64,000 bases of DNA from Muraenolepis orangiensis (GCA_027704905.1 CM051001.1:31080506-31144505), one strand, 5' to 3'; positions 1-13,187 are shown, numbered from the stretch's first letter. Numbers and translations: made by a program. The notes: a model not told the origin generated them from the sequence alone.

Positions 1-1143
1 TGATGGGGGAGTGGCTTCGCTTTCTAGCAGCGTCACCATCGCCCTACAGATCCTAGACGTGAACGACAACGCGCCTGTCTTTGATAAACACTCATACGAA
101 GGACACATTGTAGAAAACAACGTGCAGGGCGTCTCTGTATTCACACTGAACGCAAGAGACGCTGACTGGAACCAGAACGCACGTGTCTCTTACATATTGG
201 AGGACTCGTCTTTAAACGGTGTTCCAGTCTCCTCTTATGTGTCTGTTAGCGCTGACAGTGGAGTTATACATGCAGTCCGCTCGTTTGACTACGAGCAGAT
301 TAAAGAGTTTCAGTTTCGTGTTAAAGCACAAGATGGAGGCTCTCCTCCCCTCAGTAGTAATGTGAGTGTTAATATACTGATCCAGGACCAGAACGACAAC
401 GCCCCTCAGGTTCTGTACCCGGTCCAGACCGGTGGTTCTCTGGTGGCTGAAATGGTGCCTCGTTCAGCAGATGTGGGCTATCTGGTCACTAAAGTGGTGG
501 CTGTTGATGTGGACTCTGGACAGAACGCCTGGCTCTCCTATAAACTACAGAAAGCCACAGACAGGGCGCTGTTTGAAGTGGGCTTACAGAATGGAGAAAT
601 AAGAACTATCCGCCAAGTCACCGATAAAGATGCTGTGAAACAAAGACTGACTGTTATAGTGGAGGACAACGGACAGCCCTCTCGTTCAGCTACAGTCATT
701 GTTAACGTGGCGGTGGCGGACAGCTTCCCTGAAGTGCTCTCGGAGTTCACTGACTTTACACACGACAAGGAGTACAATGACAACCTGACTTTTTACTTAG
801 TCTTGGCTTTGGCTGTAGTTTCCTTTCTCTTCATCACGTGTCTAGTGGTTATCATCTCAGTGAAGATCTACAGATGGAGACAGTCTCGTACCCTGTATCA
901 TTCCAATCTCCCGGTGATTCCATATTATCCACCACGTTACTCAGACACTTTGGGGACAGCAGGGACTCTCCAGCACGTGTACAATTACGAGGTGTGCAGG
1001 ACCACTGACTCCAGAAAGAGTGACTGTAAGTTCGGCGAGCTGGTAGTCAGAACGTTCTGATAATGGACCCCAGTTCTACAGGAACCATGCAGCGAATACA
1101 GAGTGAAAAGAGCATCCTGGACGAACCAGACTCTCCTCTTGAG
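1..1143 (+). CDS. pcdhg: Protocadherin gamma A-like variable exon V1 (partial, frameshifted)
   Basis: This is the 3' part of a clustered-protocadherin variable exon whose 5' end lies before the window. It enters within EC4, passes the calcium-binding motif DVNDNAP (end of EC4) and DQNDNAP (end of EC5), then EC6, a transmembrane helix and an A-like cytoplasmic segment (KIYRWRQSRTLYH, PVIPYYPPRY). It is nearly identical to V2 and V3. Near 1033-1036 one G is missing compared with V2 and V3 (GGCGAGC against GGCGGAGC), so the frame ends at 1060 instead of running to the donor GAG|GTTAGA at 1143. The product would be a single-pass neuronal adhesion receptor joined by splicing to the constant exons. 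The frameshift may be a sequence error or mark a pseudogene; the rest of the exon is intact. Confidence 0.9.
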
Positions 1144-1678
1144 GTTAGAAATCACTGACTCAATGTTCTATTGTAAAGTAACCCAAAACTGCACTTATTT
1201 CTAGCACCATGGACAGCAGCTGCGTTGTCTCTCATCTGTTTAATTTTGTATTTAGTGTGTTCAAATACTGAGTTTGTGATTCACGTTCTCCACGTATATT
1301 TGAAGCATTCATTGTTTCTTTCATATTCTTTTCAAATACTATTGTTTAGTGTGATTCCTCTTATTCAATTTAAGCTACAAATAGTTTGATTCGAAAAGCA
1401 TTGTAATAGAGCGTTCTGAACTCAGAGGGCCGCTATAGACCAGAATGTTCCAGTTGAGGGCAGCGTGTGTAGTACCTCCCATCGTGTCTATTCCTACCCA
1501 CTGTGGACGAGCACATTTCGTTTAACAAGGGACAAAGAACACGGTGAAGGAGGATCCCTCTTTGTTATTTCTTCAAAATCTATTGCCATCCATTTTTCGG
1601 AACATTTGTGGAATATAAACACCAAAAAAAGGATCTTAACGTTTTCATAGCGTATACGAAGCCAGTGTGGAAAGAACA
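1144..1678 (+). other. Spacer V1-V2 with V2 promoter
   Basis: This 535 bp spacer contains the start of the intron following V1 and the promoter and 5' leader of V2. It is almost identical to the V2-V3 spacer at 4073-4607, so the two are one duplicated unit. The only recognisable element is the CTCF-like site at 1450. I see no TATA box that I would trust. Confidence 0.7.
1450..1463 (+). promoter_or_regulatory. CTCF-like site in V2 promoter
   Basis: CCAGTTGAGGGCAG matches 13 of 14 positions of the CTCF core consensus CCASYAGRKGGCRS, in forward orientation, 229 bp before the V2 ATG. In mammals the conserved sequence element of protocadherin promoters is a forward-oriented CTCF site at a similar distance. 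The match is seen directly; binding is inferred. Confidence 0.55.
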
Positions 1679-4072
1679 ATGGGACGTTACGTCGGATGGA
1701 TGATATTTATCTGGATCGTATGCCTCAACTCGGTGCTCGGGCAGGTCAGCTACACCATACCTGAAGAGATGGCGAAAGGCTCTGTAGTCGGAAATATAGC
1801 ACAGGATTTAGGCTTGGATGTGAAAAGACTGAAGTCAGGTAAAGCCCGTATTTTTACCCGAGACAGCATCGAATATGTCGAGCTGAATAGAGAAAGAGGA
1901 GTCCTCATTATCAAGGACAGAATCGACAGAGAGGCGATATGCGGACAAACTACGCCTTGTGCGCTGCATTTTCAGATCATACTAGAGAATCCGATGGAAT
2001 TTTTCAGAATAAATATAGAAATCACAGACGTTAATGATAACCCTCCAGTTTTCCAAAAAAGCGACGTGAAATTTAAGATTAGTGAGTCAGCCATAAGTGG
2101 ATCTAAATTTATATTAGACATGGCAATAGATCCTGATGTCGGGACGAATGGTTTACGAACATATGTCCTAAAACCAACAGATAACTTCGCCCTTAAATTA
2201 CACAGTCAAGCAGGAGATATCAAAAACATCGAAATGGTTTTAGAGAAACCTCTGGATAGAGAACAACATGAACACCTTTCTTTAGTGTTAACGGCAGTCG
2301 ATGGCGGAGAGCCACAGATGTCTGGATCAATGCAGATCCTGATATCGGTTTTAGATGCCAATGATAACGCACCCGTTTTCACGCAGTCTGTTTACAAAGC
2401 GTCTATTAAAGAAGGCGCTCCTTTAGGAACGGTTGTTACTACGGTTACTGCGACAGATGCAGATGACGGAGCGAATGGTAAGATAACCTACTCCGTTTCA
2501 AGTATGTTAGGCCATACTTTAGGAATATTTGAAGTCAATGAGGAAAATGGTGAGGTTAGATTGAGCGGAAATATTGACTACGAAAAAGCCAGAACATTTG
2601 AAATAAATATACGGGCTAGTGATGAGGGAGGACTAGTTGACTCGTGTAAATTAATTGTTGACGTCCTTGATGTTAATGACAACAAACCTGATATTCACAT
2701 AATGTCTAAATCAAATGTAATATCAGAAGACGCTAAACCCAACACAGTCGTAACAATGATCAATATAGAAGACGCAGATTCAGGTGAAAATGGGAAAGTT
2801 GAATGTTCAATAAACGACGACATTCCTTTTGCATTGAGGTCGACATCGAACAACTTCTTCAGCTTAGTGACAGACAGCGATTTAGACCGAGAGAAAGCCT
2901 CTCAGTATAATATCAGTGTGACGTGTTCTGATGGGGGAGTGGCTTCGCTTTCTAGCAGCGTCACCATCGCCCTACAGATCCTAGACGTGAACGACAACGC
3001 GCCTGTCTTTGATAAACACTCATACGAAGGACACATTGTAGAAAACAACGTGCAGGGCGTCTCTGTATTCACACTGAACGCAAGAGACGCTGACTGGAAC
3101 CAGAACGCACGTGTCTCTTACATATTGGAGGACTCGTCTTTAAACGGTGTTCCAGTCTCCTCTTATGTGTCTGTTAGCGCTGACAGTGGAGTTATACATG
3201 CAGTCCGCTCGTTTGACTACGAGCAGATTAAAGAGTTTCAGTTTCGTGTTAAAGCACAAGATGGAGGCTCTCCTCCCCTCAGTAGTAATGTGAGTGTTAA
3301 GATACTGATCCAGGACCAGAACGACAACGCCCCTCAGGTTCTGTACCCGGTCCAGACCGGTGGTTCTCTGGTGGCTGAAATGGTGCCTCGTTCAGCAGAT
3401 GTGGGCTATCTGGTCACTAAAGTGGTGGCTGTTGATGTGGACTCTGGACAGAACGCCTGGCTCTCCTATAAACTACAGAAAGCCACAGACAGGGCGCTGT
3501 TTGAAGTGGGCTTACAGAATGGAGAAATAAGAACAATCCGCCAAGTCACCGATAAAGATGCTGTGAAACAAAGACTGACTGTTATAGTGGAGGACAACGG
3601 ACAGCCCTCTTGTTCAGCTACAGTCATTGTTAACGTGGCGGTGGCGGACAGCTTCCCTGAAGTGCTCTCGGAGTTCACTGACTTTACACACGACAAGGAG
3701 TACAATGACAACCTGACTTTTTACTTAGTCTTGGCTTTGGCTGTAGTTTCCTTTCTCTTCATCACGTGTCTAGTGGTTATCATATCAGTGAAGATCTACA
3801 GATGGAGACAGTCTCGTACCCTGTATCATTCCAATCTCCCGGTGATTCCATATTATCCACCACGTTACTCAGACACTTTGGGGACAGCAGGGACTCTCCA
3901 GCACGTGTACAATTACGAGGTGTGCAGGACCACTGACTCCAGAAAGAGTGACTGTAAGTTCGGCGGAGCTGGTAGTCAGAACGTTCTGATAATGGACCCC
4001 AGTTCTACAGGAACCATGCAGCGAATACAGAGTGAAAAGAGCATCCTGGACGAACCAGACTCTCCTCTTGAG
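1679..4072 (+). CDS. pcdhg: Protocadherin gamma A-like variable exon V2
   Basis: Intact variable exon of 798 codons. The start is the ATG at 1679 (MGRYVGW), which gives a signal peptide of about 21 residues ending SVLG|Q. EC repeats end at DVNDNPP (117-123), DANDNAP (226-232), DVNDNKP (331-337), DVNDNAP (436-442) and DQNDNAP (546-552); EC6 follows, then a transmembrane helix at about 681-705. EC1 has the Cys-X5-Cys loop (C88, C94) typical of clustered protocadherins. The cytoplasmic part resembles mammalian gamma-A/C3 types (RWRQSRTLYH, TTDSRKSD). It ends phase 0 at the donor GAG|GTTAGA (4072), compatible with constant exon C1. Known role of the family: homophilic cell-surface recognition in neurons, with trans binding by EC1-EC4 and cis dimers through EC5-EC6. 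Confidence 0.95.
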
Positions 4073-4607
4073 GTTAGAAATCGCTGACTCAATGTTGTAT
4101 TGTAAAGTAACCCATAACTGCACTTATTTCTAGCACCATGGACAGCAGCTGCGTTGACTCTCATCTGTTTATATTTGTATTTAGTGTGTTCAAATACTGA
4201 GTTTGTGATTCACGTTCTTCACGTATATTTGAAGCATTCATTGTTTCATTCTTATTCTTTTCAAATACTATTGTTTAGTGTGATTCCTCTTATTCAATTT
4301 AAGCTACAAATAGTTTGATTCGAAAAGCATTGTAATAGAGCGTTCTGAACTCAGAGGGCCGCTATAGACCAGAATGTTCCAGTTGAGGGCAGCGTGTGTA
4401 GTACCTCCCATCGTGTATATTCCTACCCACTGTGGACGAGCACATTTCGTTTAACAAGGGACAAAGAACACGGTGAAGGAGGATCGCTCTTTGGTATTTC
4501 TTCCAAATCTATTGCCATCCATTTTGGGGAGCATTTGTGGAATATAAACACCAAAAAAAGGATCTTAACGTTTTTATTGTGTATACGACGCCAGTGTGGA
4601 AAGAACA
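4073..4607 (+). other. Spacer V2-V3 with V3 promoter
   Basis: This is a near-identical copy of the spacer at 1144-1678, with scattered single-base differences. It contains the V3 promoter with its CTCF-like site and a short leader. No other gene is visible. Confidence 0.7.
4379..4392 (+). promoter_or_regulatory. CTCF-like site in V3 promoter
   Basis: This is the same 14-base sequence and spacing as the site before V2 (229 bp before the ATG), in forward orientation. It was probably copied with the unit, so its conservation is not independent evidence. Confidence 0.5.
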
Positions 4608-7004
4608 ATGGGACGTTACGTCGGATGGATGATATTTATCTGGATCGTATGCCTCAACTCGGTGCTCGGGCAGGTCAGCTACACCATACCTGAAGAGATG
4701 GCGAAAGGCTCTGTAGTCGGTAATATAGCACAGGATTTAGGCTTGGATGTGAAAAGACTGAAGTCAGGTAAAGCCCGTATTTTTACCCGTGACAGCATCG
4801 AATATGTCGAGCTGAATAGAGAAAGAGGAGTCCTCGTTATCAAGGACAGAATCGACAGAGAGGCGATATGCAGACAAACTACGCCTTGTGCGCTGCATTT
4901 TCAGATCATATTAGAGAATCCCATCGAATTCTACAGTATAAATATCGAGATCACAGACGTTAATGATAACCCTCCAGTCTTTCAAAAAAACGACGTGAAA
5001 TTTAAGATCAGTGAGTCAGCCGTAAGTGGAGCTAAATTTATATTAGACATGGCAATAGATCCTGATGTCGGGACGAATGGTTTACGAACATATGTCCTAA
5101 AACCAATAGATAACTTTGCCCTTAAATTACACAGTCAATCAGGAAATATCAAAAACATCGAAATGGTTTTAGAGAAACCTCTCGATAGAGAACAACATGA
5201 ACACCTTTCTTTAGTGTTAACGGCAGTCGATGGCGGAGAGCCGCAGATGTCTGGAACAATGCAGATCCTGATCTCGGTTTTAGATGCCAATGATAACGCA
5301 CCCGTTTTCACGCAGTCTGTTTACAAAGCGTCTATTAAAGAAGGCGCTCCTTTAGGAACGGTTGTTACTACGGTTACTGCGACAGATGCAGATGACGGAG
5401 CGAATGGTAAGATAACCTACTCCGTTTCAAGTATGTTGGATCATACTTTAGGAATATTTGAAGTCAATGAGGAAACTGGAGAGGTTAGATTAAGCGGAGA
5501 TATTGACTACGAAAATGCCAGGACATTTGAGATAAATATACGCGCTAGTAATGATGAGGGAGGACTGGTTGACTCCTGTAAATTAATTGTAGACGTCCTC
5601 GATGTCAATGACAACCAACCTGATATACACATAATGTCTAAATCTAATGTAATATCAGAAGACGCTAAACCCAACACAGTCGTAACAGTTATCAATATAG
5701 AAGACGCAGATTCTGGTGAAAATGGCAAAGTTGAATGTTCAATAAACGACGACATTCCTTTTGCGTTGAGGTCGACATCGAACAACTTCTTCAGCTTAGT
5801 GACAGACAGCGATTTAGACCGAGAGAAAGCCTCTCAGTATAATATCAGTGTGACGTGTTCTGATGGGGGAGTGGCTTCGCTTTCTAGCAGCGTCACCATC
5901 GCCCTACAGATCCTAGACGTGAACGACAACGCGCCTGTCTTTGATAAACACTCATACGAAGGACACATTGTAGAAAACAACGTGCAGGGCGTCTCTGTAT
6001 TCACACTGAACGCAAGAGACGCTGACTGGAACCAGAACGCACGTGTCTCTTACATATTGGAGGACTCGTCTTTAAACGGTGTTCCAGTCTCCTCTTATGT
6101 GTCTGTTAGCGCTGACAGTGGAGTTATACATGCAGTCCGCTCGTTTGACTACGAGCAGATTAAAGAGTTTCAGTTTCGTGTTAGAGCACAAGATGGAGGC
6201 TCTCCTCCCCTCAGTAGTAATGTGAGTGTTAAGATACTGATCCAGGACCAGAACGACAACGCCCCTCAGGTTCTGTACCCGGTCCAGACCGGTGGTTCTC
6301 TGGTGGCTGAAATGGTGCCTCGTTCAGCAGATGTGGGCTATCTGGTCACTAAAGTGGTGGCTGTTGATGTGGACTCTGGACAGAACGCCTGGCTCTCCTA
6401 CAAACTACAGAGAGCCACAGACAGGGCGCTGTTTGAAGTGGGCTTACAGAATGGAGAAATAAGAACTATCCGCCAAGTCACCGATAAAGATGCTGTGAAA
6501 CAAAGACTGACTGTTCTAGTGGAGGACAACGGACAGCCCTCTCGTTCAGCTACAGTCATTGTTAACGTGGCGGTGGCGGACAGCTTCCCTGAAGTGCTCT
6601 CGGAGTTCACTGACTTTACACACGACAAGGAGTACAATGACAACCTGACTTTTTACTTAGTCTTGGCTTTGGCTGTAGTTTCGTTTCTCTTCATCACGTG
6701 TTTAGTGGTTATCATATCAGTGAAGATCTACAGATGGAGACAGTCTCGTACCCTGTATCATTCCAATCTCCCGGTGATTCCATATTATCCACCACGTTAC
6801 TCAGACACTTTGGGGACAGCAGGGACTCTCCAGCACGTGTACAATTACGAGGTGTGCAGGACCACTGACTCCAGAAAGAGTGACTGTAAGTTCGGCGGAG
6901 CTGGTAGTCAGAACGTTCTGATAATGGACCCCAGTTCTACAGGAACCATGCAGCGAATACAGAGTGAAAAGAGCATCCTGGACGAACCAGACTCTCCACT
7001 AGAG
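4608..7004 (+). CDS. pcdhg: Protocadherin gamma A-like variable exon V3
   Basis: Intact variable exon of 799 codons from the ATG at 4608, one codon longer than V2 because EC3 reads RASNDEGG instead of RASDEGG. The architecture is as in V2: signal peptide, six EC repeats with DVNDNPP, DANDNAP, DVNDNQP, DVNDNAP and DQNDNAP linkers, CX5C loop (CRQTTPC), transmembrane helix and A-like cytoplasmic segment. It ends at CTAGAG|GTTAGA (7004), phase 0. It differs from V2 mainly by scattered substitutions in EC1-EC3, while EC4 to the end is almost identical. It is a product of the same tandem duplication series as V1 and V2. Confidence 0.95.
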
Positions 7005-7201
7005 GTTAGATATGTTGTTACAGACACATAAAGTATAATGTCTGTGTCATCACGCGAAATAAATCACCTGTTAAACAATCTTTAAAATCTAGGCATTTTG
7101 TGATTTTTATTTTCAGAACCATGGACAGTGACAATATGTGAATGCTTTTGCTGTCTGCATGTCTTTGTGTTTTTCTGTGGTTGTTGCAGTATTATTTGAT
7201 G

Positions 7202-7215
7202 TCTCTAGGTGCCAC
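7202..7215 (+). promoter_or_regulatory. CTCF-like site in V4 promoter
   Basis: TCTCTAGGTGCCAC matches 11 of 14 positions of CCASYAGRKGGCRS, in forward orientation, 194 bp before the V4 ATG. It sits in the short (391 bp) V3-V4 spacer, where I see no other element. The match is weaker than those before V2 and V3, but position and orientation agree. Confidence 0.4.
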
Positions 7216-7395
7216 TGTGTATTCGTTTGAGGATGGCGATTTTCGTTGCAGTCCTCCTTTTTTTCCTCGCTGTGCGCGTCAGTGTACCAAATACTACTCG
7301 TATCGCGCCGACAAAGAAACGTCTTCGCCTTTCCTCGTAGTTTATTTCGCAATTTTTGATCTACTAACTTGAGCTGTGGTGTGGACTCTAAAAGG

Positions 7396-9789
7396 ATGAA
7401 CCGTCTGTGTTGTGGATTACAAGGAATTGTCTGTCGGCTGTTCGTCTTCCTTTCCATTGCTGATGTATTGCACGGGCAGGTCCGTTATTCAATTCCCGAG
7501 GAAATGGCGACGGGTTCCGTTGTGGGGAACGTCGTCGTGGACCTAGGTTTGGATATTAACAGGCTGAAATCTGGTCACGCTCGTATATTTACCGAAGATG
7601 AGAGTGAGTACATCGGTTTGAATTCTGACAAAGGGACGTTAGTCGTTGCCAAAAGAATAGACCGAGAGGTCCTGTGCGGCCAACTGGCTCCCTGTTCTTT
7701 ACATTTTCAGATTATATTAGAAAACCCAATGGAGCTGCATCGCATTGATGTTGAAGTGGTCGATATTAATGACAACTCCCCGGCTTTTGCTAAAAAACAA
7801 CTAAATTTCGAAATAAGCGAACTCGCTGTCAAGGGGTCTCGATTTTCGCTCGACAGTGCAAAAGATCCCGACGTATCTTTGAATACTCTTCAAACATACA
7901 AGCTAAATCCTACCGATAATTTCAACCTGAATATTCTCTCTCGGTCCGATGGGACAAAATACGTTGAAATGGTTCTGCAGACGTCGCTAGACAGGGAAAA
8001 GAAAGACGAGCATAAATTAATATTAACAGCATATGATGGTGGAAATCCTCAGAAATCAGGGTCCGTTAAGATACACATTATTGTCATGGACGTAAACGAT
8101 AATGCGCCTGTTTTTAGTCAATCTGTGTTCAGGATAAATGTCCCAGAAAATGCGTTAAAAGGGAGTGCTATTTTAAAAGTCAGTGCCACTGATGTAGATC
8201 AAGGAACGAATGGAGAAATTGCGTATTCATTTTCTCAAAATACCGACAGTTTATCATCTGTCTTTCATATAGATCCTAATAGCGGAGAGGTTAGTGTAAT
8301 TGGCGTTTTAGATTATGAAAAAGCCAAACATTATGAAATCGATGTAGAAGCCAAAGACAAAGGTGGCTTAACAGATACAAGCAAGATACTCATTGATGTA
8401 ATTGATGTCAACGACAACGCGCCAGTTATTAATATCATATCGTTTTCAAATCCCATACCGGAAAATTCGGCCCCAGAGACTGTCATAGCGATGTTGAATA
8501 TCAAAGATTTAGACTCGGGTAAAAACGGTCAGGTTAAATGTTTCATCGGCTCAGATTTACCTTTTAAAATCAAGTCGGCCTCATCTAATTTCTACAGTTT
8601 GGTGACTGACGATGCTTTAGACCGTGAAATAGCGCCAGAGTATAACATCACCGTGACTGCCACTGATGAGGGATCCCCCCCTTTCTCTGTCAACAAGACA
8701 ATGACTCTGAAAATATCAGACGTCAATGACAACACCCCATTATTCCCGCAACAGTCGTTCATTGCATACATCAGTGAAAATAACTCGCCTGGAAAGTCAG
8801 TGCTCTCTGTCAAAGCCAACGACAAAGATTTCGGGAACAATGCACGCATTTCATATTTCCTTAATGATAACCGGGATAATGAAATGTTGACATCAGCGTA
8901 CTTTTCAGTGAATGCAGAGACTGGGGAGATAATGGCTGTTCGATCTTTTGACTTTGAGCAAAGAAAAGAGTTTACAGTTAGTGTCAAAGCACAAGATGGA
9001 GGCTCTCCTCCCCTCAGTAGTAATGTGAGTGTTAAGATACTGATCCAGGACCAGAACGACAACGCCCCTCAGGTTCTGTACCCGGTCCAGACCGGTGGTT
9101 CTCTGGTGGCTGAAATGGTGCCTCGTTCAGCAGATGTGGGCTATCTGGTCACTAAAGTGGTGGCTGTTGATGTGGACTCTGGACAGAACGCCTGGCTCTC
9201 CTATAAACTACAGAAAGCCACAGACAGGGCGCTGTTTGAAGTGGGCTTACAGAATGGAGAAATAAGAACTATCCGCCAAGTCACCGATAAAGATGCTGTG
9301 AAACAAAGACTGACTGTTATAGTGGAGGACAACGGACAGCCCTCTCGTTCAGCTACAGTCATTGTTAACGTGGCGGTGGCGGACAGCTTCCCTGAAGTGC
9401 TCTCGGAGTTCACTGACTTTACACACGACAAGGAGTACAATGACAACCTGACTTTTTACTTAGTCTTGGCTTTGGCTGTAGTTTCCTTCCTCTTCATCAC
9501 GTGTCTAGTGGTTATCATATCAGTGAATATCTACAGATGGAGACACGGGCGTCACATCTACAAATCAGGTGTAAATCTCCCGGTTATTCCGTATTATCCC
9601 CCGCTGTACGCTGACGTAGGGACCGGTACTTTGAAGCACACGTTCAACTACGATGTTTGTGGAACGGCTGACTCTCGCAAAAGTCAGCTGACTGAGTGCG
9701 TCCGGCCCTTCGATCAGAGCACCTTGAACCGTGACCCCGATGGCGCCCAGACAATGTCGAGGTCGGCATTGGTGGATTTGATAGCAGAG
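7396..9789 (+). CDS. pcdhg: Protocadherin gamma A-like variable exon V4 (divergent)
   Basis: Intact variable exon of 798 codons. The chosen start is the ATG at 7396 (MNRLCCG), giving a signal peptide of about 27 residues ending LHG|Q. EC linkers read DINDNSP, DVNDNAP, DVNDNAP, DVNDNTP and DQNDNAP; the EC1 CX5C loop is CGQLAPC. EC1 to early EC5 is clearly diverged from V1-V3, but from about 8988 (AQDGGSPPLSS) through EC6 and the transmembrane helix (about 9540) the DNA is almost identical to V1-V3. The cytoplasmic segment diverges again (RWRHGRHIYKSG, TADSRKSQLTE). It ends phase 0 at GCAGAG|GTGAGA (9789). This mosaic pattern points to gene conversion limited to EC5/EC6-TM. Confidence 0.95.
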
Positions 9790-11213
9790 GTGAGACCTCA
9801 CAGGTATCTCTCCGCCGCTGTGTCTAAACACGTCCTTCTCTATTCCTCCCTGTGTATCATTTGACTTTGTAGTGGTCAGAACTTGCCACATCATGTTTTG
9901 ATTTTGAGTCTTCTAGGCCATTTGTGCATCCACAAAGCCTGCAGCAATACAAACAGGAAGATACTCGAATACATAAATATGTTTCATCCATGCTAAATGT
10001 ATATATTGTAGTCTAATTATTGAATAGTATTGTGTATTATTTATATTCTAAATGACCACCATTGTGCAAATGTATATGTTTTAAACGTTGAGAGAGAGAG
10101 AAAGAGAGAGCTGCTGTGTTGAGGCGGTTAGCCAGGGCCATGCTGTAGCACCGCTGCTGTAGAACATTTCCTTCCTTGCGTACTAAAGGACAACACACAC
10201 ACACACACACGGTGCACTCAAGATTCACTGACCTAGTTCCCTGCTTTACGTGCTGCCGCCATTTTCCCTCTTTCTCTAGTTCTTAATTTACAAAGCCTGC
10301 CTTTACAGAACCTGAATCAGAATCATGAAAATGTAAGGCAAGAAAAAGACAACAATTACTATTTTGTAACAAAGACAGGCATAGATATAGGCTGGAGGAA
10401 GCTGTATACACCATGCAAGGGTTGAGGCGGAGAGAAGAGAACATGGGCAGACGTGATGGAGAGCCAGTGAAAGAGGGAGGGAGGGAGGGAGGCAGGCAGG
10501 GAGGGAGTTGCAGAGAGGCAGAGAAAGGCAAAAACAGGCGGGGGAGGGGAAGAGAGAGACACGCTGTAACCCGCTCAGCCTCCACCATCCCCTGCGCAGC
10601 ATCTGCGCTCGGTGATGCGAGGGAGCCATTTTGATCAGCCTCCCTCTCTTTGTCTGCTGTTGGGAGTAGAGAGGAAATAGGAGAGAGTGTGGGGTTGCGG
10701 GAGGGGAGAGGGGGGTGGGGGTCTGGTCACGTGTGCAGCAGGGTGAGGAGCAGGGACGCTTGGACGCAAAGATGTCTTTGTGGTGTGAAAGAGGGATGAA
10801 AAAATGGGACGGACATGCGCAGTATAGTGATAACACCGGGCTAGTAACAGTCAGTCCAGAAATAGACCATAGAGTGTATTGCCGTCTAGCTGCATGCAAG
10901 ATAGTCTCTTTCATAATGACTGTTGTGAATAGTGCAGCAAACTAACCTTCTTCTCTTCATTTAACACAGCTGGTTTTTAGCTGGTTTCTCCTAAATGAGT
11001 TAATATCTAACACAAGTGGAGCTTTTCACTTGCAAAGGCCTGCAGATTGCCTCCATTAGCAACATCACTTGCTGGTGTGGACTGTTACGATAGGAATCGT
11101 TTTTGATGATGTTGTTACCTAACTGACAGGATGAGAATAGCAAGCACCTTGAGAAACACATATACTTAAAACTGTAGATGTACTTAATATCATAAAAGCC
11201 ATGAACACGTGTG

Positions 11214-11336
<123 letters not shown>

Positions 11337-11695
11337 GTTTTAACCGTGGGATCTTGAAAGCTTGTTACTTTATTTTGTCCATGAGGAAATAGCGGTGGGC
11401 AGGGCACTCCAAACATCTTACAGTAGTCGTAAGCGTTCTGTATCTTAATGAGACTAATCCTGAACATGTGTGTGCCTTAACTGTGCACCAATCACCGGGC
11501 CGCAGTTCCCCTTGATGTGTTAGCTTGGGAAGCGTTTTACTGAGGGTTCTAAATCCTTGCGGTTAACAGTGGAGGTCAAAGTTCATAGTCACCTAAAGGT
11601 TTCATCCTGTTTTCTAGTTTTCATTTGTATTGAGACCATGTGTTCACATTTCATCTTGGTTTATAAATACAAGAAGCAACATTACTCCATTATAT

Positions 11696-11697
<2 letters not shown>

Positions 11698-11769
<72 letters not shown>
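11698..11769. repeat. (AT)n microsatellite
   Basis: Perfect AT dinucleotide array of about 72 bp. Confidence 0.97.
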
Positions 11770-11770
<1 letters not shown>

Positions 11771-12824
11771 CTCAAAGGGCAATGTCCTGCTGCAAGTTGG
11801 AGAAGGAAACAATATAACAATGATATATTGAATATGTAAATGATGTGGCACAGGTCAAAAGTATAAAAGGTCAGATGTTTGTCCTGAACCCTTTTCACTG
11901 CCATCCTATTGGGACAAATGGTCTATGAGTCTTTGTGTTAGTTTGGACCTCCTCTTTTTCCAGTAGTTTGGACAGCAACTATATGTGGCTGCTGAGATGT
12001 GCATGCCTTAAATACATGCCTAAGACTGTAAGCAACGTAAAGAGCAACATATATTGAGCTCTGTAGAGCTGAGATGTCAGTAGCTATGGCTACTACTACT
12101 ACTACTATGGTCCACTGTCTTCACCAGGGGCCTGGCTAGGTTTTGCACTGCTGCTGTGTTTTTACTCCTATGTGTGTTTGTGCAACTATCGTACCTCACA
12201 ATTTCATGTTGCGCTCATGTGGATGTGGTTTGGCATCTTATAATGACATACAGACCTCAAACTGAGTTATTATGTTATAGACAAAGCTAAGTTATGTCAT
12301 CTGGCGTCAACATACGGTCAGTGTCCCCCTAAGCCTTGTATTATGCATTGTTTTTTAACTGTTCCAATGTACTTAGGTGTGGGGTGTTGGACGTATGTTC
12401 TCTTTTTGCTCCATACAAGAAAACATTCAGTTTTTCACTGCAAGTCTGAGTTCTCCCCATTCAATATGTTGTTTTCCTTTTTTTTGTGTTTTATTGGTGC
12501 CTGTGTGTGTCTATTCTTAGGTTTGTGGTTAATATTGCCAGTGGCAGTTCCTTTGATAGGGGACTGCGAATGTATTTCATTTATTTTACACCATGCATTG
12601 CCATTTGAAAATATAGCGGGTGCTTTTGTTTGTTGTGTATTGGTTGGTTTCAGTAGAAGTGGAACTGTGGAAGTCTGTCCAGTGTGATCCGTTCGGAAAG
12701 GATTACATCGGGGATTATTGAGAGCAGTGGGACAGTGAGGCAAAGACACTCACATGCAGAGTACACATGATACCAAACTGATACAAGTCAGGGAGTAGAC
12801 AATACTTTGCAAACGCATTGTCCT

Positions 12825-12946
<122 letters not shown>

Positions 12947-13187
12947 AAAAAAAAGGTGGACTAACTGTCCTTGATTTAAATTGTCCCTGATTTAGCTGAA
13001 ATCACAAAGCAGGACAAGTATCTCACTCTGTTCCATGCTATTACAATAGTGTCTTGCAAACTTTGCTCACAAACAACATGGCTTGTTTTTTAGGATTATA
13101 TTTAACATTAGCTTGATATGACCCATATACAATAGGGGTATGGTATGTTATTGTCTTGCACAACTCCCTTTTGAAAAGATGTGTGGA

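Noticed and set aside
12343..12687. 114-codon plus-strand frame with hydrophobic content
   Set aside because: No recognisable family, T-rich composition explains the hydrophobic residues, and no splice or promoter signals support it. A transposon remnant is possible but not shown.
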